Assembly (NCBI GenBank): GCA_021234535.1
Contig: CM037841.1
Location: forward strand, 12,916,825 to 12,980,824
From: Stichopus chloronotus
Lineage: Eukaryota > Echinodermata > Holothuroidea > Aspidochirotida > Stichopodidae
Direction: 5' to 3'
DNA length: 64,000 nucleotides
The notes under the pieces are model-generated. The model worked only from the letters and a program-made list of their open reading frames with translations, had not been told where the DNA came from and ran no database searches. This document shows, in pieces, positions 47,901 through 59,899 of the stretch. A program made the translations under genes and the position numbers. The first letter of the stretch is position 1. Every line of letters starts with the position of its first letter.

Positions 47901-50900
47901 GACATATTTACCAGACGAACATACCATGTTCAGTTCGATAGAATTAACTGAAGAGTCTCCTGATAGGAAGACAAAATTTGTTACAAAAATGTCAAAATAC
48001 TAGATAGATCAATAAGCTATTTTTGTCAGCTGATCCTCTATTTTGAAGAAATGTGTAAATGCTAGTGTAAGAATGGATGTGTAAGTAAGAGAAGGACCTA
48101 TGCTCCAAGGGAGACAGCCCTTGCTAATGATATGCAGCCATTTAAGCCCATTTATTACATGCATGTTGCCATTTTTTACTCCTAATTCCGTAGCAAAATC
48201 CAGTGTTGTACCTTGAAGTTACCCCTTCTTCCAGGGTCGGGGATACCGTGATACGTGAATGAGAATGAACGAGACACCTTTTGTTTATGCGATATAGTTG
48301 ATCAGGCCCAGCAGGGTCTAAGAGAGACAGATAGAAATGCCCTAGACTAACAAGTCAAGGAGAAGTGCACAGTTGTATGGGAGCAGGTAATTATCATTAT
48401 CTGATACATATGCAAGGCAAACCTTTGAGGAATTTATTTAACAAATTGTTGAGGATTCATTATGTCACTTTGGCAGGCTGTTTCCTCTTTTAACTGTCAA
48501 TATACTCTTGTGAACAGAACAGACTGATATTGATAACACACACACATTGACATTACATTTAATACTGAACGATGGCTAGAAGTAGAATAAGAAATGCCGA
48601 TTGATGCTGCTGCACGCTTTTTTCACCTTAAGTCAGGAGATGATTAAAATTATATTTAATAATGTGTGATCCCTTTTGAATATAATAGCAATAGAATCAG
48701 TTGATCTGAGAGCTTCTTCATTACACATGTAATAATGCACTTTGCTGGGATTTAAGTACACATACTACAGTATGTTAGGTAAAGCTTTGAACACAGCATA
48801 TAAAGTTTGATAGAATTAGGTAAATTACTGCTCAAGATGTGTTTTACTGTGACCTGAACAAAGAGGAAGAGATTTCATAGAGCCGGTGTCCTGATTATAC
48901 CTTGTGAGTATAGCTAGGTAATTATTAAAAAGAAAAAATATGATAAAATCACATTTATTTTCATGCCACTTCCTGAAGAATATTTTGGGTAGAGTAAAAC
49001 ACAGTAAAAACAAAGGAGGGAAGTTGGGGTAAAAAGAATACCCCCTCTGTAAGCTGCAATCAATATAGTATACTTTAGGTCTATTTGTCTATTACATAAT
49101 TTCTTGACCTGTGGCTGACTCTTCAGCTGAATACAAGAGGATCCAAAATAAAACCAAAACCAGGACTGATATTAACCTCACCTATATTGAAGTGTGCACC
49201 CCTTGTCCGAAACTACTTAATTTATGAGATACAATACGTGCACGATAAAAAGGTTATTTTTGTTTTGTTTCCATTCCAATAGAGCTATCTAATTCAGTAG
49301 TTCAATTATCCCCTATTTTTTTCCTTCCCCTCTGAACTGACTCGCTTTTTCCACCCCAAAACTGGGTATGGAAAAGGGATGAAGAACAAAACACATCCTT
49401 AGCGTCACATTACATTTGTGTGAACATGGTTTAATACTTTAAAGCTCCTGTTCATTGAAAACCGCAAAGGTTGGTAAATTCCCTACAGATAGCAGAAACA
49501 CATACAAATAGAAAATGTCATTATCCATGTCACTTACAGGTTTTAGAAGGAAGGAGAATTCAATTTCTACCCACCTGTGGACATACTCTGGTGAACGAAA
49601 AATACTGAGAAATTCACAGCCTGATTTGATGAGGTCACAGAATGGAGAGTCTGTGAGCAAGAACTATATCAAACTATGTTGAGTGCATATATGTTTCTTG
49701 TGTATATGGCAGTCAAAATAAATTGTCTGCAGTCAGAAAAAAAAACCTGTAATTCACTAGTTAGATTCAACTTTAATTTTCTTTTAAAATTTCATTTATA
49801 ATGCTGAAGTCTTTTGAATGCGAAAAGAATTGTACTACTGGGAGAGAAAATGGAAGATGCATGGGCTAGTGACACAGTATGGAGCGGATTTTTCCTCCAC
49901 CTGTCCATGATATGCCCAGTAAAATGCTTTCAGGCTGTTTCAGGATGATTCTTTTGACTTTGAAAATTCTGGATCAATTTCTTCCAAAGAAAATGGAAGT
50001 TTGATGTAAAAGATGGAAGGCAGTGTAAACGAATCATCATCTATAGTGTTCACTTCACCCAGGAATATTTTGAGAAGCACCATGATACTCCAACGAGAAA
50101 TCTGAACCTAAGCGCCTTTGCTACACATCTATGGGGTACCGTCCCAAGACATTGCAAATCATTCTTGGTTCATTCCATAGGCACTTACATCGCTTACTGT
50201 ATTGTGCCACAGGTCCAAACTTGTTCTTCACTATCAGCGACGGCTAATGTGGACCGTCTTTCTGTCTTTCCAGAACTTTGAGACTGGTTTGCCTTGTGCT
50301 GGATGGCAGCAGACAGAGGCAGTTTAATGCATTACCATTAAGCGGTCTAACTGTTAGTAATGTTCGCGTGGAAAGTCCCAGTACCACATGAGCAAGATGT
50401 GTCGAAAGGTTGCTTCGTTGAATAAGACAATCACGTAGAGAACATTTCATCACAGAAAACGTTAGCTAACAATGGCTATTGTTATGAAGCACTTGACCAC
50501 AGTATTCCAACATAGAAAAGACGTTCTCTGTCGCTAGCAATCATGCAATGATGAAAATGCGTACTATACTGCACCAACACTAGCACTATAGCACAGCAAC
50601 TCACAAAAGTATGGAAGGCCGATGCGCATGGTGATCTTCTCCATTTTATGACGTCACATAAATAGCAACTTGATCTTTGATAGTTTCACAAGCTTTGAAG
50701 CAGTTGGAATATGGGGCAATTTCATACCAACTTAAATTACTTCAATTTGACTTACAGGGTATGAAAATGTGATATTAGTGTTCAGCACACATTTCCCCTT
50801 GCAATGACACTAAATTTAGACATGTTTAGAATCAATGAATAGGGTCTTTAACATAAGGTAGCCTAGTTATACTTTTGCTATGTTGTAAAAGGCATTAACA

Positions 50901-52460
50901 ACATAGGAAATAACTGAAATGTTGAAAAATTTTGCTACCTTTAAATTTGCCAATAAAATGATGTTTCTTCTTTTTTACCCCAAAGAAACTTTTTGTACTC
51001 CAATCATGGATATTTGTTGGAGTAAAAAAAAGATGCAGTTTTTCAAGTTTTTGTTTTATTCTTTTACAAACATCAGGTTTTTTTTTAAATTCTGTTAAAA
51101 GATGTTCTCACTGTGCAGTTGACAAGAATAAATATGAAAGAAATCATGCATCTGTCCCTTTTTATTCAAAAGTTAGGGAAATTGCCCTTTTTTTTAACCC
51201 CATCTCTGTATACTAGTTATTTTCTCATAACAAGAAGTCTCTCATTAAATTGCCATTTACAGCAACATTTTCCTTGTTTGGTCTGACAACTCACTCTATC
51301 ACATTAATGTTCAAATACCATTTTACAGAAACACTTTTCATGGCTCATAAGTTTACTAGTCAAGATGTTGACATGTCGGATTTCATGGCATCATTAAGTA
51401 GATTCATGTGTGCATGCTACTGGAAAACTATGTATCAGGAGAGAAGAAGAATCTGTACATCTGGATAGTGTTATCATTCTAGGCAGACTTTCTCATTCAT
51501 TCATCCATGACCTTCCACATAATAACAAAAAAAAACGAAGTTATGTTCATATCAATAGATATATTGAAAGGAAAAGGGTGACTTGAAGTAATACTGTAAA
51601 TGAGTGTAGTTTATGCAGAGATGAGAATAAAAAAGAATAAAAGCCCAGTTGGGTTGAAAGCTGCATTGCAGTGGAGAAAAAAAAATGCACCATCTATAAA
51701 TGTTAAACCTGAACTGTAGACTGTTTAGTTACGCATGTCAAATGTAATTTATGTGATTTTGTAGCCCACATGTTATGGGTATGTATGTGTGCGGAAAGAA
51801 GCAGATGTTATCAAGTTATAGATTCTACGTCTTCACTTTCAAGGCCTCCTGGTGGAATTTTATTTTAGAGCAGCATTGTGTTTACAAAGTGTAGTTTTTT
51901 GCTCATCCACAGAGAGTCAGTTTTCTTAGGGGACGATTACATCTGAACCATTTTTGCTTTTGTAATTTTGAGCAATTTTTGGACAGCCTTTTCCCTCGAT
52001 GGGTCATTGTTGATGCCATGTAGTAGTAGTTCTGTATCAAAAGGTAGCTTCATTTAGTTAACTGCATATGACGAATATGTCCATCATATCCTAACTTGAT
52101 GCTGCAGCTGGGTAAGATGGATATGTCTGTCTTGTAGTATATGCACAGAACTACATCACATAATACGGAGCTAATCAACTCTACACCCTAGAACAATCAT
52201 TCGCTGATGGTCTTCCCCTATCGACTTCGATAATGGCTATCACAGATACACCTCATCTTCATACTGAATGTTGTTCAAGTATGTGGAACTTGGAAGTGTT
52301 CTTGAAAGTGCTGCACTATTAGCTATCACAGGATACTGCTCCAGGTGTGGGACCATATGGGTGTAGTATCTTTCAGATTTTACTATTGCAATGGCTCCCT
52401 CTATTCCAAAGAAAAGAGAGGCGATTGTTGACTGGAGAAGCTTTTTGTGTACCTTTGAAT
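42800..52460 (+). other. Intronic stretch, no gene recognised
   Basis: AT-rich sequence. A (GA)n microsatellite lies at 44935-44963. A 131-codon minus-strand frame (47375-46980) and a plus-strand frame (46714-46983) have no recognisable domains. Around 50220-50660 CpGs are denser and a perfect CRE, TGACGTCA, lies at 50649-50656. The exon expected after 41840, encoding the end of GAF-A, was searched for by eye and not found. Confidence 0.45.
44935..44963. repeat. (GA)n microsatellite
   Basis: An uninterrupted GA run of 29 bases. A shorter imperfect GA tract lies at about 45166-45186. Confidence 0.95.
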
Positions 52461-52466
52461 TCAATA

Positions 52467-53136
52467 TTAAAGTGATTGTGTGTGTAGGCAAAAGTAAAAA
52501 CATTGAAATTTCATCTGCAAAAGTTTGGTAAGGCTTTTAATTACACCATTCAGGCAATCTGGGAAAATAAATAGGTTTCAGTTGGTTAATTTTGCCATAT
52601 GATTTCAAATTCTTCTAACATAACGACAAAAAGTGTAGAACATGGTAATGTAGTGGTTGACGGTTTTCATTCAAATCAAAGGTCTGCTTCTTTGAGCAAG
52701 CCAATGGGAAGTATACTAGTATTGAATATTCAGCTACCAACTCAGGATCACTGACGCCGCGGGCAAGGTTGTGTTCAGTTCGTAGGTTATTTGTAAATAC
52801 AGTGTTTCCTTTCACCAAATACTACAATTCCCGGTACCTACCAAGGAGCGACAACTTGAGTAGTATGTTTTTGATACAGTAGTGAGACCTGTACTGTTGC
52901 ATATTCATTATGTAGGCAGTTATAGTAAGAACCGTTAATTTTCAAATGTGATTTCTGTTTTTTACTGTTTTTATGCCAATCCGGATGCTTTTGGAAGTAG
53001 TTACTGTCATTTTCCTTCAGTGGAAGACATAGTCCGTTCATGTACAACCTCGTGTGTACATTTAAAAATAAAGAAAAGTTAAGATCAAATATTATCTTAT
53101 CTTTTTGGTTTTTCAGTACACACGCAATCACTTTAA
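52467..53136 (-). mobile_element. 670-bp TTAA-bordered palindromic-end element, copy 1
   Basis: Both ends read TTAAAGTGATTG inward, extending to TTAAAGTGATTGYGTGTGTA. A second copy in opposite orientation lies at 58940-59611. The TTAA may be the duplicated target, as in piggyBac-type elements, or part of the repeat; a further copy is needed to tell. The copy is non-autonomous: the frame 52818-52615 is matched in copy 2 but differs mostly at amino-acid-changing positions, so it is not under protein constraint. Confidence 0.78.
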
Positions 53137-53139
53137 GTC

Positions 53140-53685
53140 AGAAAATGAGGAAGAGGGGAGGGTGTATATGTGGAGCAAGTGATTTAGAAAAATGAAGAAG
53201 TTACAAACACTGTCATTTGTGTGTATTTGTTTCAAAACAAGAAGAAATGTTTGTTGTAAATATTGACAGTCTATTATTTTTCCAGTGTTAAGTTGAAATC
53301 GACAAAAAAAGACATTTTCGCAAAAATTTGTTCTGCAGTGGGGTGATAGTTGTGAATTTTAATTCTGTTAACTGACTTAGCCATAAATCCAGTGACATTT
53401 GACAAGTCTTTACCATGAGTTATTCACTCCTGAGTCATTTTTCATGAACCGGTTACCTCCTGTCTGCCACCAAGTAGGGAGTCATTGGAGTAAATGGCTT
53501 TTGTATGTTTCACTACTACAGGGACTTAATCCCAGCACTGGGATGTTTGATCCAGTGTAGTAAGTTTAATTGAAGAGAAGAAGATGGGCAGAAGGTGGCA
53601 AAGATGTAGAAGAAGTGAAGCCATGTCGCTGTGGTTCTTAGTGTTATTTGTTACTCATAAGACCAAGCTGTAGGTACTGTAAACC
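53140..53685 (+). other. Intronic stretch, no gene recognised
   Basis: AT-rich sequence without repeats or motif-bearing frames. Confidence 0.45.
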
Positions 53686-53912
53686 CCGCAACCTTTCGTG
53701 GTCTATGATCTCATTTATGGTAAGATCAAACAAACCTGCAGGTTAACCCTACAACAGCCCATGATCTGTGGTGGCAGGTACCCTAAGATTAAACAAACCT
53801 GTAGGTACCTTTCATGCTCTATGATTTCATGTCCCCTAAGATCAAACAAACCCTCAGGTTAACCCTGCAACCTTTCATGATCTGTTCTCATTACCCTAAG
53901 ATTAAGTGGAAT
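53686..53912 (+). repeat. ~60-bp tandem repeat, about four units
   Basis: The unit has AACCTTTCATGATCTATGAT, TCATKTACCCTAAGATCAAA and CAAACCTGCAGGTTAACCCT. The AAGATYAAACAAACC word recurs at about 53722, 53786 and 53838. The last unit is partial. Confidence 0.75.
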
Positions 53913-53919
53913 AAAACTT

Positions 53920-55925
53920 TCTGGAGTGTGCATCCATAGGGAACAGGGTAAAATAAATTGTGGTATTTTTGGTGCTCTACTGTCTATATTTTAGTATAGA
54001 ATCCATAATGTTAATGTGTATACTTGAAGCAAAGTTTGCTCATTTTTTTTTTAAAAAAAAAAGCCTTTGTTTTCCCCTCTTGCTAGTGTACAAGTTTCTT
54101 GCACTGCACACCTGTGCCAAGAAATTTAGTCACAGATTTCACTAGATCTCACAATGCTAAATGTACAACTGTTTTTATTTGTATATTTTTATTTATATTT
54201 TATTCAGTTTAATGCAGCATTGCCTTGGACCCTTCTGTACACATAAGGAAATCAGTGTAGTAGGATACTTGAAATGTCAAACAGCTGCAAGTAAGACATC
54301 TCTGAGAACGACTGGTTGGAAAATGTAGATGAACAGAAGCTAGTATTTAGTTAGCAACAACCTGAGCATAATCCAAAATAAGTAAATTGAAAGAGAACCA
54401 TATTTTAGGCACATTCGTTCCCTTGGAAATATCCATTTGGATGATATGGGTTGGTTTTTTCATATTATTTCAATTTTGACTCACCAGTCTGGTAATGTGT
54501 TTACCTATTACCTTTTAGTTCGTTCCACCCAGTTCTTTGCCACCTTTGGAGGCAGATTCACATTAATTTTTTACATCGGCAGTGTCTTTGGCCGTGAATA
54601 TCTTGACATGACTCACTGACAGTACCGCCGCACTTCATTTTCTCACCATTGCCGACAGGCTCGCCGTACACTGCTCTCCTGTTCCTGGCACCAGAAGCAA
54701 AATATAGCAGTTCAAAAAACTACCCATATCAAAGACATACATCATTTTAGCATTTGATATACAGCTGTGTTAATAAATTGGGCAAGTACTCTGCAACACT
54801 TGGCTAATTCATGCAGCTTACATTTGAATTGGTCTTATTGTCTGTTATAGTCACTGGTAAATTTATGGCAGTAGAGACTGATGATGATCGCACTTTTACT
54901 TCAAGCTGCATACATTTGAGGAAAATTTTCAATTTGCTGTCTTTCCTTAGTAAACAGAGACTTTGCAGTATTGGTAGTTTGACAGATCTGGGTAAGGTGA
55001 GAAAATTGATGCAGGAATGGGTTCAGGGGTTAATTGTTGCCAGGTGACATAATTTTGTAAGGTGTCTGGGGTGTAGTTCACATATGTTTTGGGTTGAAAA
55101 TGGCTTGGATCAAAACTGAAAGATGTGTATTTGTTTGGCAGTATTGTATACTGAGAACATATTTTCCATCAAGCATTGGAAATGGAGTTTGCAATCAATT
55201 ATCATGTAGACCAATTCAAATTGGTTGCAAGCATATTTTGTAAATTGAATTAGTTGATTTTGGGTCAGTGTCCTTGTCAATGTGATCAATTCTATTGTAG
55301 CAGTTGTTACAAGTTTTATTTCTTGATCTGTTATTTCATTTATTTCTTTTTTTTCACTGAAACTTATCCTGTCACATCATCAGTATCCATAACTATAGCT
55401 ACCAGAGTATCAAGAGTACTTGCTTCTGAATCTTTACGTCATTTCTGTTCGTGGAGGCAAATTGCTATCTCAGTTTCCCATACAAACCTTTAGTAGCTAC
55501 AACAGTGTCCCTTCCAAAGTCATTGGCATTTTGTTAACCAGAACTCTTATTAACTTTGTCAGCTTTATCCATGAGGCCTGGGGTCCAGAAGCCAAATAGA
55601 TAATCATGCAAGTTCAACATCTAGAAATAGATTCACTTACAAGGAAGAAATGCAGTTTACAATAAACAAGTACCAATTTCTGACTATAGTTCTTACAACG
55701 ATCAGCTTTGTGCCGTTTACGGTTACAGGAGACCTCAATATGTTGTCAATATTGATATTTAGGGGTTACGGTAATAAAAATAGCCCAAGGAATAGTGTCA
55801 ATATTTTTGCCTCATTGTGAAGACCAAAAAAGTAATTCTTATTTTAAAAAAATAATTTCAAAACATTTTTATTTGCTATATGACCAGTTCTCCATATATT
55901 TTCTTGCACACTTTAGGAGTAAATA
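53920..55925 (+). other. Intronic stretch, no gene recognised
   Basis: AT-rich sequence with A and T homopolymer runs near 54045-54062. No frame with a recognisable motif. Confidence 0.42.
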
Positions 55926-55932
55926 TTAAAAT

Positions 55933-56010
55933 GTTACATTCACATCATAGACATATACTTACCCCTCCTTGCTCACACCCGTGCATTATTCAACTTAGCC
56001 CAATGTGCTC
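55933..56010 (+). repeat. Solo F2 left arm
   Basis: TGTTACATTCACATCATAGA, CATATACTTACCCCTCCTTG and CTCACACCCGTGCATTATTC form one of the cleanest F2 left starts. It is followed by AATGTGCTCCAG and then unrelated sequence. Confidence 0.62.
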
Positions 56011-56019
56011 CAGAATAAT

Positions 56020-57484
56020 TTCCTTGCATCATATCATTTATGTTCCTGATTGACCTTGTTTACATTACGATCATGCAAGTGTGGTGTTAATTTTTAATAC
56101 CACATTTTCACACTTGAAGAGTTTTAGGTTATGCTCGACATTAGCCTTAACATGCATTTGTAAACAGACGGAGGAATAAATTTTGACAAGTAAAATTTTG
56201 ATTCCTTCTTGGTAAAAGTAACTTTTTTTTCACTTGATAAACAATGTAGGGGCAGTGTGTACTTGTGCCAACAATGTTATGTTTGTCTTGTAATGCTCGT
56301 AGTAATTGTAGAAAAATCCTATAAAATCCTGGTCATCATACCAGTCAGTTTGCTAACAAATAGGCCATAGCTTGTATTTTCTAATTCCCCTTAAACATGG
56401 TAGGGACGAAGGTATGATGTCCCCAAAATGATTCTTACATTGTTTCCTTGATAATTATAAAAATGTTGAACATGAGTGAAAATATCGTCACAATAAAATG
56501 TCAAATTTACTTATAAAGGTTGACTCAGTCAGGGTCTGGATCCTGTGTGATTGTGCAGGGGTCTTGTTTACTTCCTTAAGCTCACAAACTTGCCTCTTGA
56601 GTTAGAATTACTCTTAGAATCTTAATCAGTTTGTAGTCCTGTATAAAATCATTTCCTTGACAACAATTATTCATATGTGATCCTGTGCAGACATTTGTTT
56701 TGATGTCATAACATACAATTCACACTTTTGGGTGCATTATGCCAATTGTCAAAAATAAATTTCTGTTACCAATACAATTGAAAGTTTCAACAGAATTGCC
56801 TGTTGAATTTGAATGTGGCAGATGCGTACTGCAGGCATAGCCTGTATTGATGTCGTGGATTTAGACAGTCAGTGTTTGTAATGCCTCGGAATTAAAAAAG
56901 GTTTTACTGTACGTTTGTGCACCAGAGTTTTGCAATGGCATGTCCCACCATGGAATGATTTTATGGGGGCAAGCATTTCAAATTGTCATCATGTTTGGCA
57001 ACATGAAGTACCTCAGAGTAGCAGGCAACATGAAGTACATTGATTTGTGACAACAGTAGATGACTAATTAAGATGTTCCTTGGCAATTTGATAATTCATT
57101 TATTACCTTTGGAGGGAAGAAGGTCTGACATTAATATTTGGTTTCAGATCATCTGGTGGGAGAAGTATTTTACCTATGCAGATTGCTCACTGCAGTCACC
57201 TGTCAATCGGCCAGATACGGATTGTTTCAATAATTAGTCTTTTTACTCGCTAGACATGCTCTTCTTTTCTCTATGCTATTTGAATTTACTGAGGTCCTTA
57301 GTGCCTTGAGTTTGTATTACAGTATGTCTGATGCACAGTTCACAGTATTGAACCAATATTTCAGAGCCAAATTACAGTATGCATCGTTTATATTAACTTT
57401 GCTTGAAGCCGAGTCAAACTTCCAGCACCATGCATGCCATCTATGCTCAGGATTGGCCTTGTAAGGCTGAGCAGCTACTACTAC

Positions 57485-57518
<34 letters not shown>

Positions 57519-57590
57519 CAACATGTCAACTTGGAGCACTTACCTCTGGAGAGTGTCCCTCTCGGTGTCTGCCCCAGAACAGGGCTCCCC
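56020..57590 (+). other. Intronic stretch with a GAT microsatellite
   Basis: AT-rich sequence. (GAT)n lies at 57485-57514. The 3' part, from about 57420, is GC-richer and may belong to the far side of the D4 element. Confidence 0.42.
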
Positions 57591-57732
57591 AGCACTCATG
57601 TGTTCACTCTTTGGTTACGGTCACAGTTAAGAAGAACCCCATGACATCCTTGCTCCCTCAAGGGCCCAGGATGGGGAACTTTATGAAACCTACAGGGTGT
57701 ATCCACCCTGCGGGACACAAGGTGGATGGTAA

Positions 57733-57832
57733 CAAGGGGTAAGTATAGTGACCTGTGAATACCCACACCAGCGAGTTAAGGGGAATTGTAGATGTATACT
57801 TACCCCTCACACATATGCATTAGAGTGGCACC
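57733..57832 (-). repeat. D4 internal complementary region (ICR)
   Basis: On the plus strand an F2 right end (AACAAGGGGTAAGTATAGTG, CCTGTGAATACCCACACCAG, GAGTTAAGGGG) runs directly at 57785/57786 into an F2 left start (TTGTAGATGTATACTTACCC). On the minus strand, the coding strand of D4, this is the ICR order: inverted left start, then inverted right end. It follows the recombinase stop codon by about 15 bp, the expected position. Confidence 0.68.
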
Positions 57833-57842
57833 GTGGAGAAAT

Positions 57843-58391
57843 TCAGTGGGAAGTCAGAGGGAGGGTGGAGAGGACGGCATGGCCAAAAGACACCTCCTTG
57901 CCAAGAGTGTTTATGAGATAACAACTGACTAACATGGATGTTGTCTTGAATACATTCTCAATCATCACACCCAAAAACAATGTCTTTGATGTTGCTTGCC
58001 CACGGATTGTGTGAGCCATTGGGCATGCAGCATAATGACCTCAGTCAGCCAGCCCGAAATGGCATTCCAAGAGGCTCCTGGAAAGCATGGAAAGTTTTTG
58101 GGATATCAGCGGATCCTTTGTCCGGTGGAGATACCACTTGAACGTCAGGACCGGACACCACTTTCTTTCCTCTACAATAGAGGATGTGGCCCAGCATGAA
58201 AGTTGTGTCTTAGTCTTGGCCAGCATGGAGGGTTTGGAAACCATGTGGTGCCATAGTTCTTGAAACTTACATAGCCCGGCTTCACCTAAAGACCGTGCTG
58301 ATGCATAATCGTTATCAAGAAGTACAAACACACCTGAGAAACAGGTGTGGGGATTTACTTTGCACTGAGAACTGTGTTGTCTGTTTTGCAA
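57843..58391 (-). pseudogene. D4: DIRS-type tyrosine recombinase, C-terminal part
   Basis: This is the best-preserved recombinase in the window. Reading the minus strand from 58391, the frame contains KWCPVLTFKWYLHRTKDP (compare CPVRALKWYL-RTKD), then meets one TGA at 58041. It continues in the same frame with MAHTIRGQATSKTLFLGVMI, then NVFKTTSMLVSCYLINTLGK and VSFGHAVLS, ending at 57843. AHTIRGQATS holds the catalytic HxxR box. The Tyr in SCYL sits where the DNA-linking tyrosine is expected. The first catalytic Arg lies in an upstream part I cannot identify. Known: the enzyme integrates circular DIRS DNA. Only one stop interrupts about 180 codons, so decay is recent compared with D1 and D2. 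Confidence 0.84.
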
Positions 58392-58399
58392 ATTAATGC

Positions 58400-58935
58400 A
58401 AACTGGTGAAAATTAAGTAACTTGAGTCATAGCTAACAATGAAAGACTTATTGTTGAGTAATTATTTAAGTGTCACCTGTTGGATATGGGAAATATGATT
58501 TACACACAAGGATATCATGTTACATATTCTATATTACAACCTCTAACAAATTAAAACATTACTTTATACTGAGTTGATGATGAAGATGCTTATGGTATTA
58601 ACTTTGAAAAGAACAGCACCATCACATTTCTTCAATTTTCAGTGTTTTTTTTCCCACATACTCAGTTTAGTATAACCGGGAATATGTTGCATTGACAAAA
58701 AAGTGTTTATGCCATTTAGTATAAGAAGAGAGAGGAATTAATTTGATGCAGATAAAAATTGTTAGCAGTAAATTATATGCTGTTTGAGACATCTTTGTGA
58801 CATATTCTGTAAATTAATGATTTAAAGTGTACAAGACTACTCATACTCTCACTGTTGGATTTGCGTCCATAGCAACTGTGACAAGGGAGTGTAAAACTAT
58901 TGTTCTTCTGTCATAATTTCAACATGGTGCTAAAT
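58400..58935 (+). other. AT-rich stretch, no gene recognised
   Basis: This lies upstream of D4 on the minus strand, where RNase H sequence would be expected, but AT-rich DNA replaces it. D4 is therefore 5' truncated. Confidence 0.45.
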
Positions 58936-58939
58936 AAAC

Positions 58940-59611
58940 TTAAAGTGATTGCCTTTGTACTGAAAAACCAGAAAGATAAGATTATGTTTGATCTTTTCTT
59001 TTTCTTTATTTTTAAATGCACACCCGGAGCTGTTCATGAATGGACTATGTCTTTCAATGAAGGAAAATGCCAGTAACTACTTTGAAAAGCATCGGGATTG
59101 GCATAAAAACAGTAAAAAACGGAAATCATAGTTGAAAATTAACGGTTATTGCTATAACCGCCTACATAGTAAACATGCAACAGTACAGGTCTCACTAGTG
59201 TATCAAAAACTTACTACTCAAGTCGTCGCTCCTTTGTAGGTATCGGGAATTGTAGCAATTGGTGAAAGGAATCACTGTATTTACAAATAACCTACGAACT
59301 GAACACAACCTTGCCCGCGGCGTCAGTGATCCTGAGTTGGTAACTGAATATTCAATACTAGTGTACTTCCCATTGGCTTGCTCAAAGAAGCACACTGTCG
59401 ATTTGAATGAAAACTGTCAACCACTACATTATCGTATTCTACACTTTTTGTCGATATGTTAGAAGAATTTGAAATCATGTGACTGAATTAACCAACTGAA
59501 ACCTATTTATTCTCCCAGATTGTCTGAATGGTGTACTTAAAAGCCTTACCAAACTTTTGGAGAAGAAATTTCAATGTTTGTACGTTTTGCTTATGCACGC
59601 AATCACTTTAA
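58940..59611 (+). mobile_element. 670-bp TTAA-bordered palindromic-end element, copy 2
   Basis: Same family as 52467-53136 but inverted. The ends are TTAAAGTGATTGCCTTTGTA and the inverse of TTAAAGTGATTGCGTGCATA. Over a 204-base shared stretch I counted about 11 changed codons between the copies. The CpG-rich word CCTTGCCCGCGGCGTCAGTG is unchanged in both. Confidence 0.8.
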
Positions 59612-59681
59612 TATTGTTGCAACTTTGTTCAGAGTAAGAAAAGAAAAGTAAGAAAGAAACCTCATTTATGATTGTCTTAAA

Positions 59682-59897
59682 TTCATGTTGTAGACATATA
59701 CTTACCCCTTGCTTAATACAAATGCATTGTTAGAGCTCAAACACACGCTCAAATAATGAGGAAGAGCTAGAGCATAGAGGGCATGGTGCAGGAACATTTT
59801 GTTTGAGCGTGTGTTTTGCTTGTCTAACAATGCATTTGAATGAGCAAGGTATAGTCACTTTTCAGTACCCACACCAGTAAGTTGTGGGGATTTTGTA
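59682..59897 (+). repeat. Complete F2 mini-DIRS
   Basis: Left arm ATTCATGTTGTAGACATATA, CTTACCCCTTGC, then AATGCATTGTTAGAGCTCAA. Right arm TTTGAGCGTGTGTTTTGC, CTAACAATGCATTTGAATGA, GCAAGGTATAGTCAC, ending ACACCAGTAAGTTGTGGGGA. The inner arms (CTCAAACACACGCTCAAA and its inverse) pair over more than 40 bases, giving a long hairpin. The right arm alone carries the outer extension. Confidence 0.76.
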
Positions 59898-59899
59898 TT

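Noticed and set aside
52615..52818. Open frame matched in the second element at 59259-59462, suggesting a conserved small protein
   Set aside because: Both lie inside the two copies of one repeat element. Most codon differences change the amino acid (about 8 against 3 silent), so similarity reflects shared ancestry rather than protein constraint.
53689..53912. Regularly spaced repeats resembling an array
   Set aside because: Units are contiguous without unique spacers, so this is an ordinary tandem repeat and not a CRISPR array, which would also be unexpected in animal DNA.
57485..57514. Run of Met or Ser residues in frames over the GAT repeat
   Set aside because: It is a microsatellite translated by chance.
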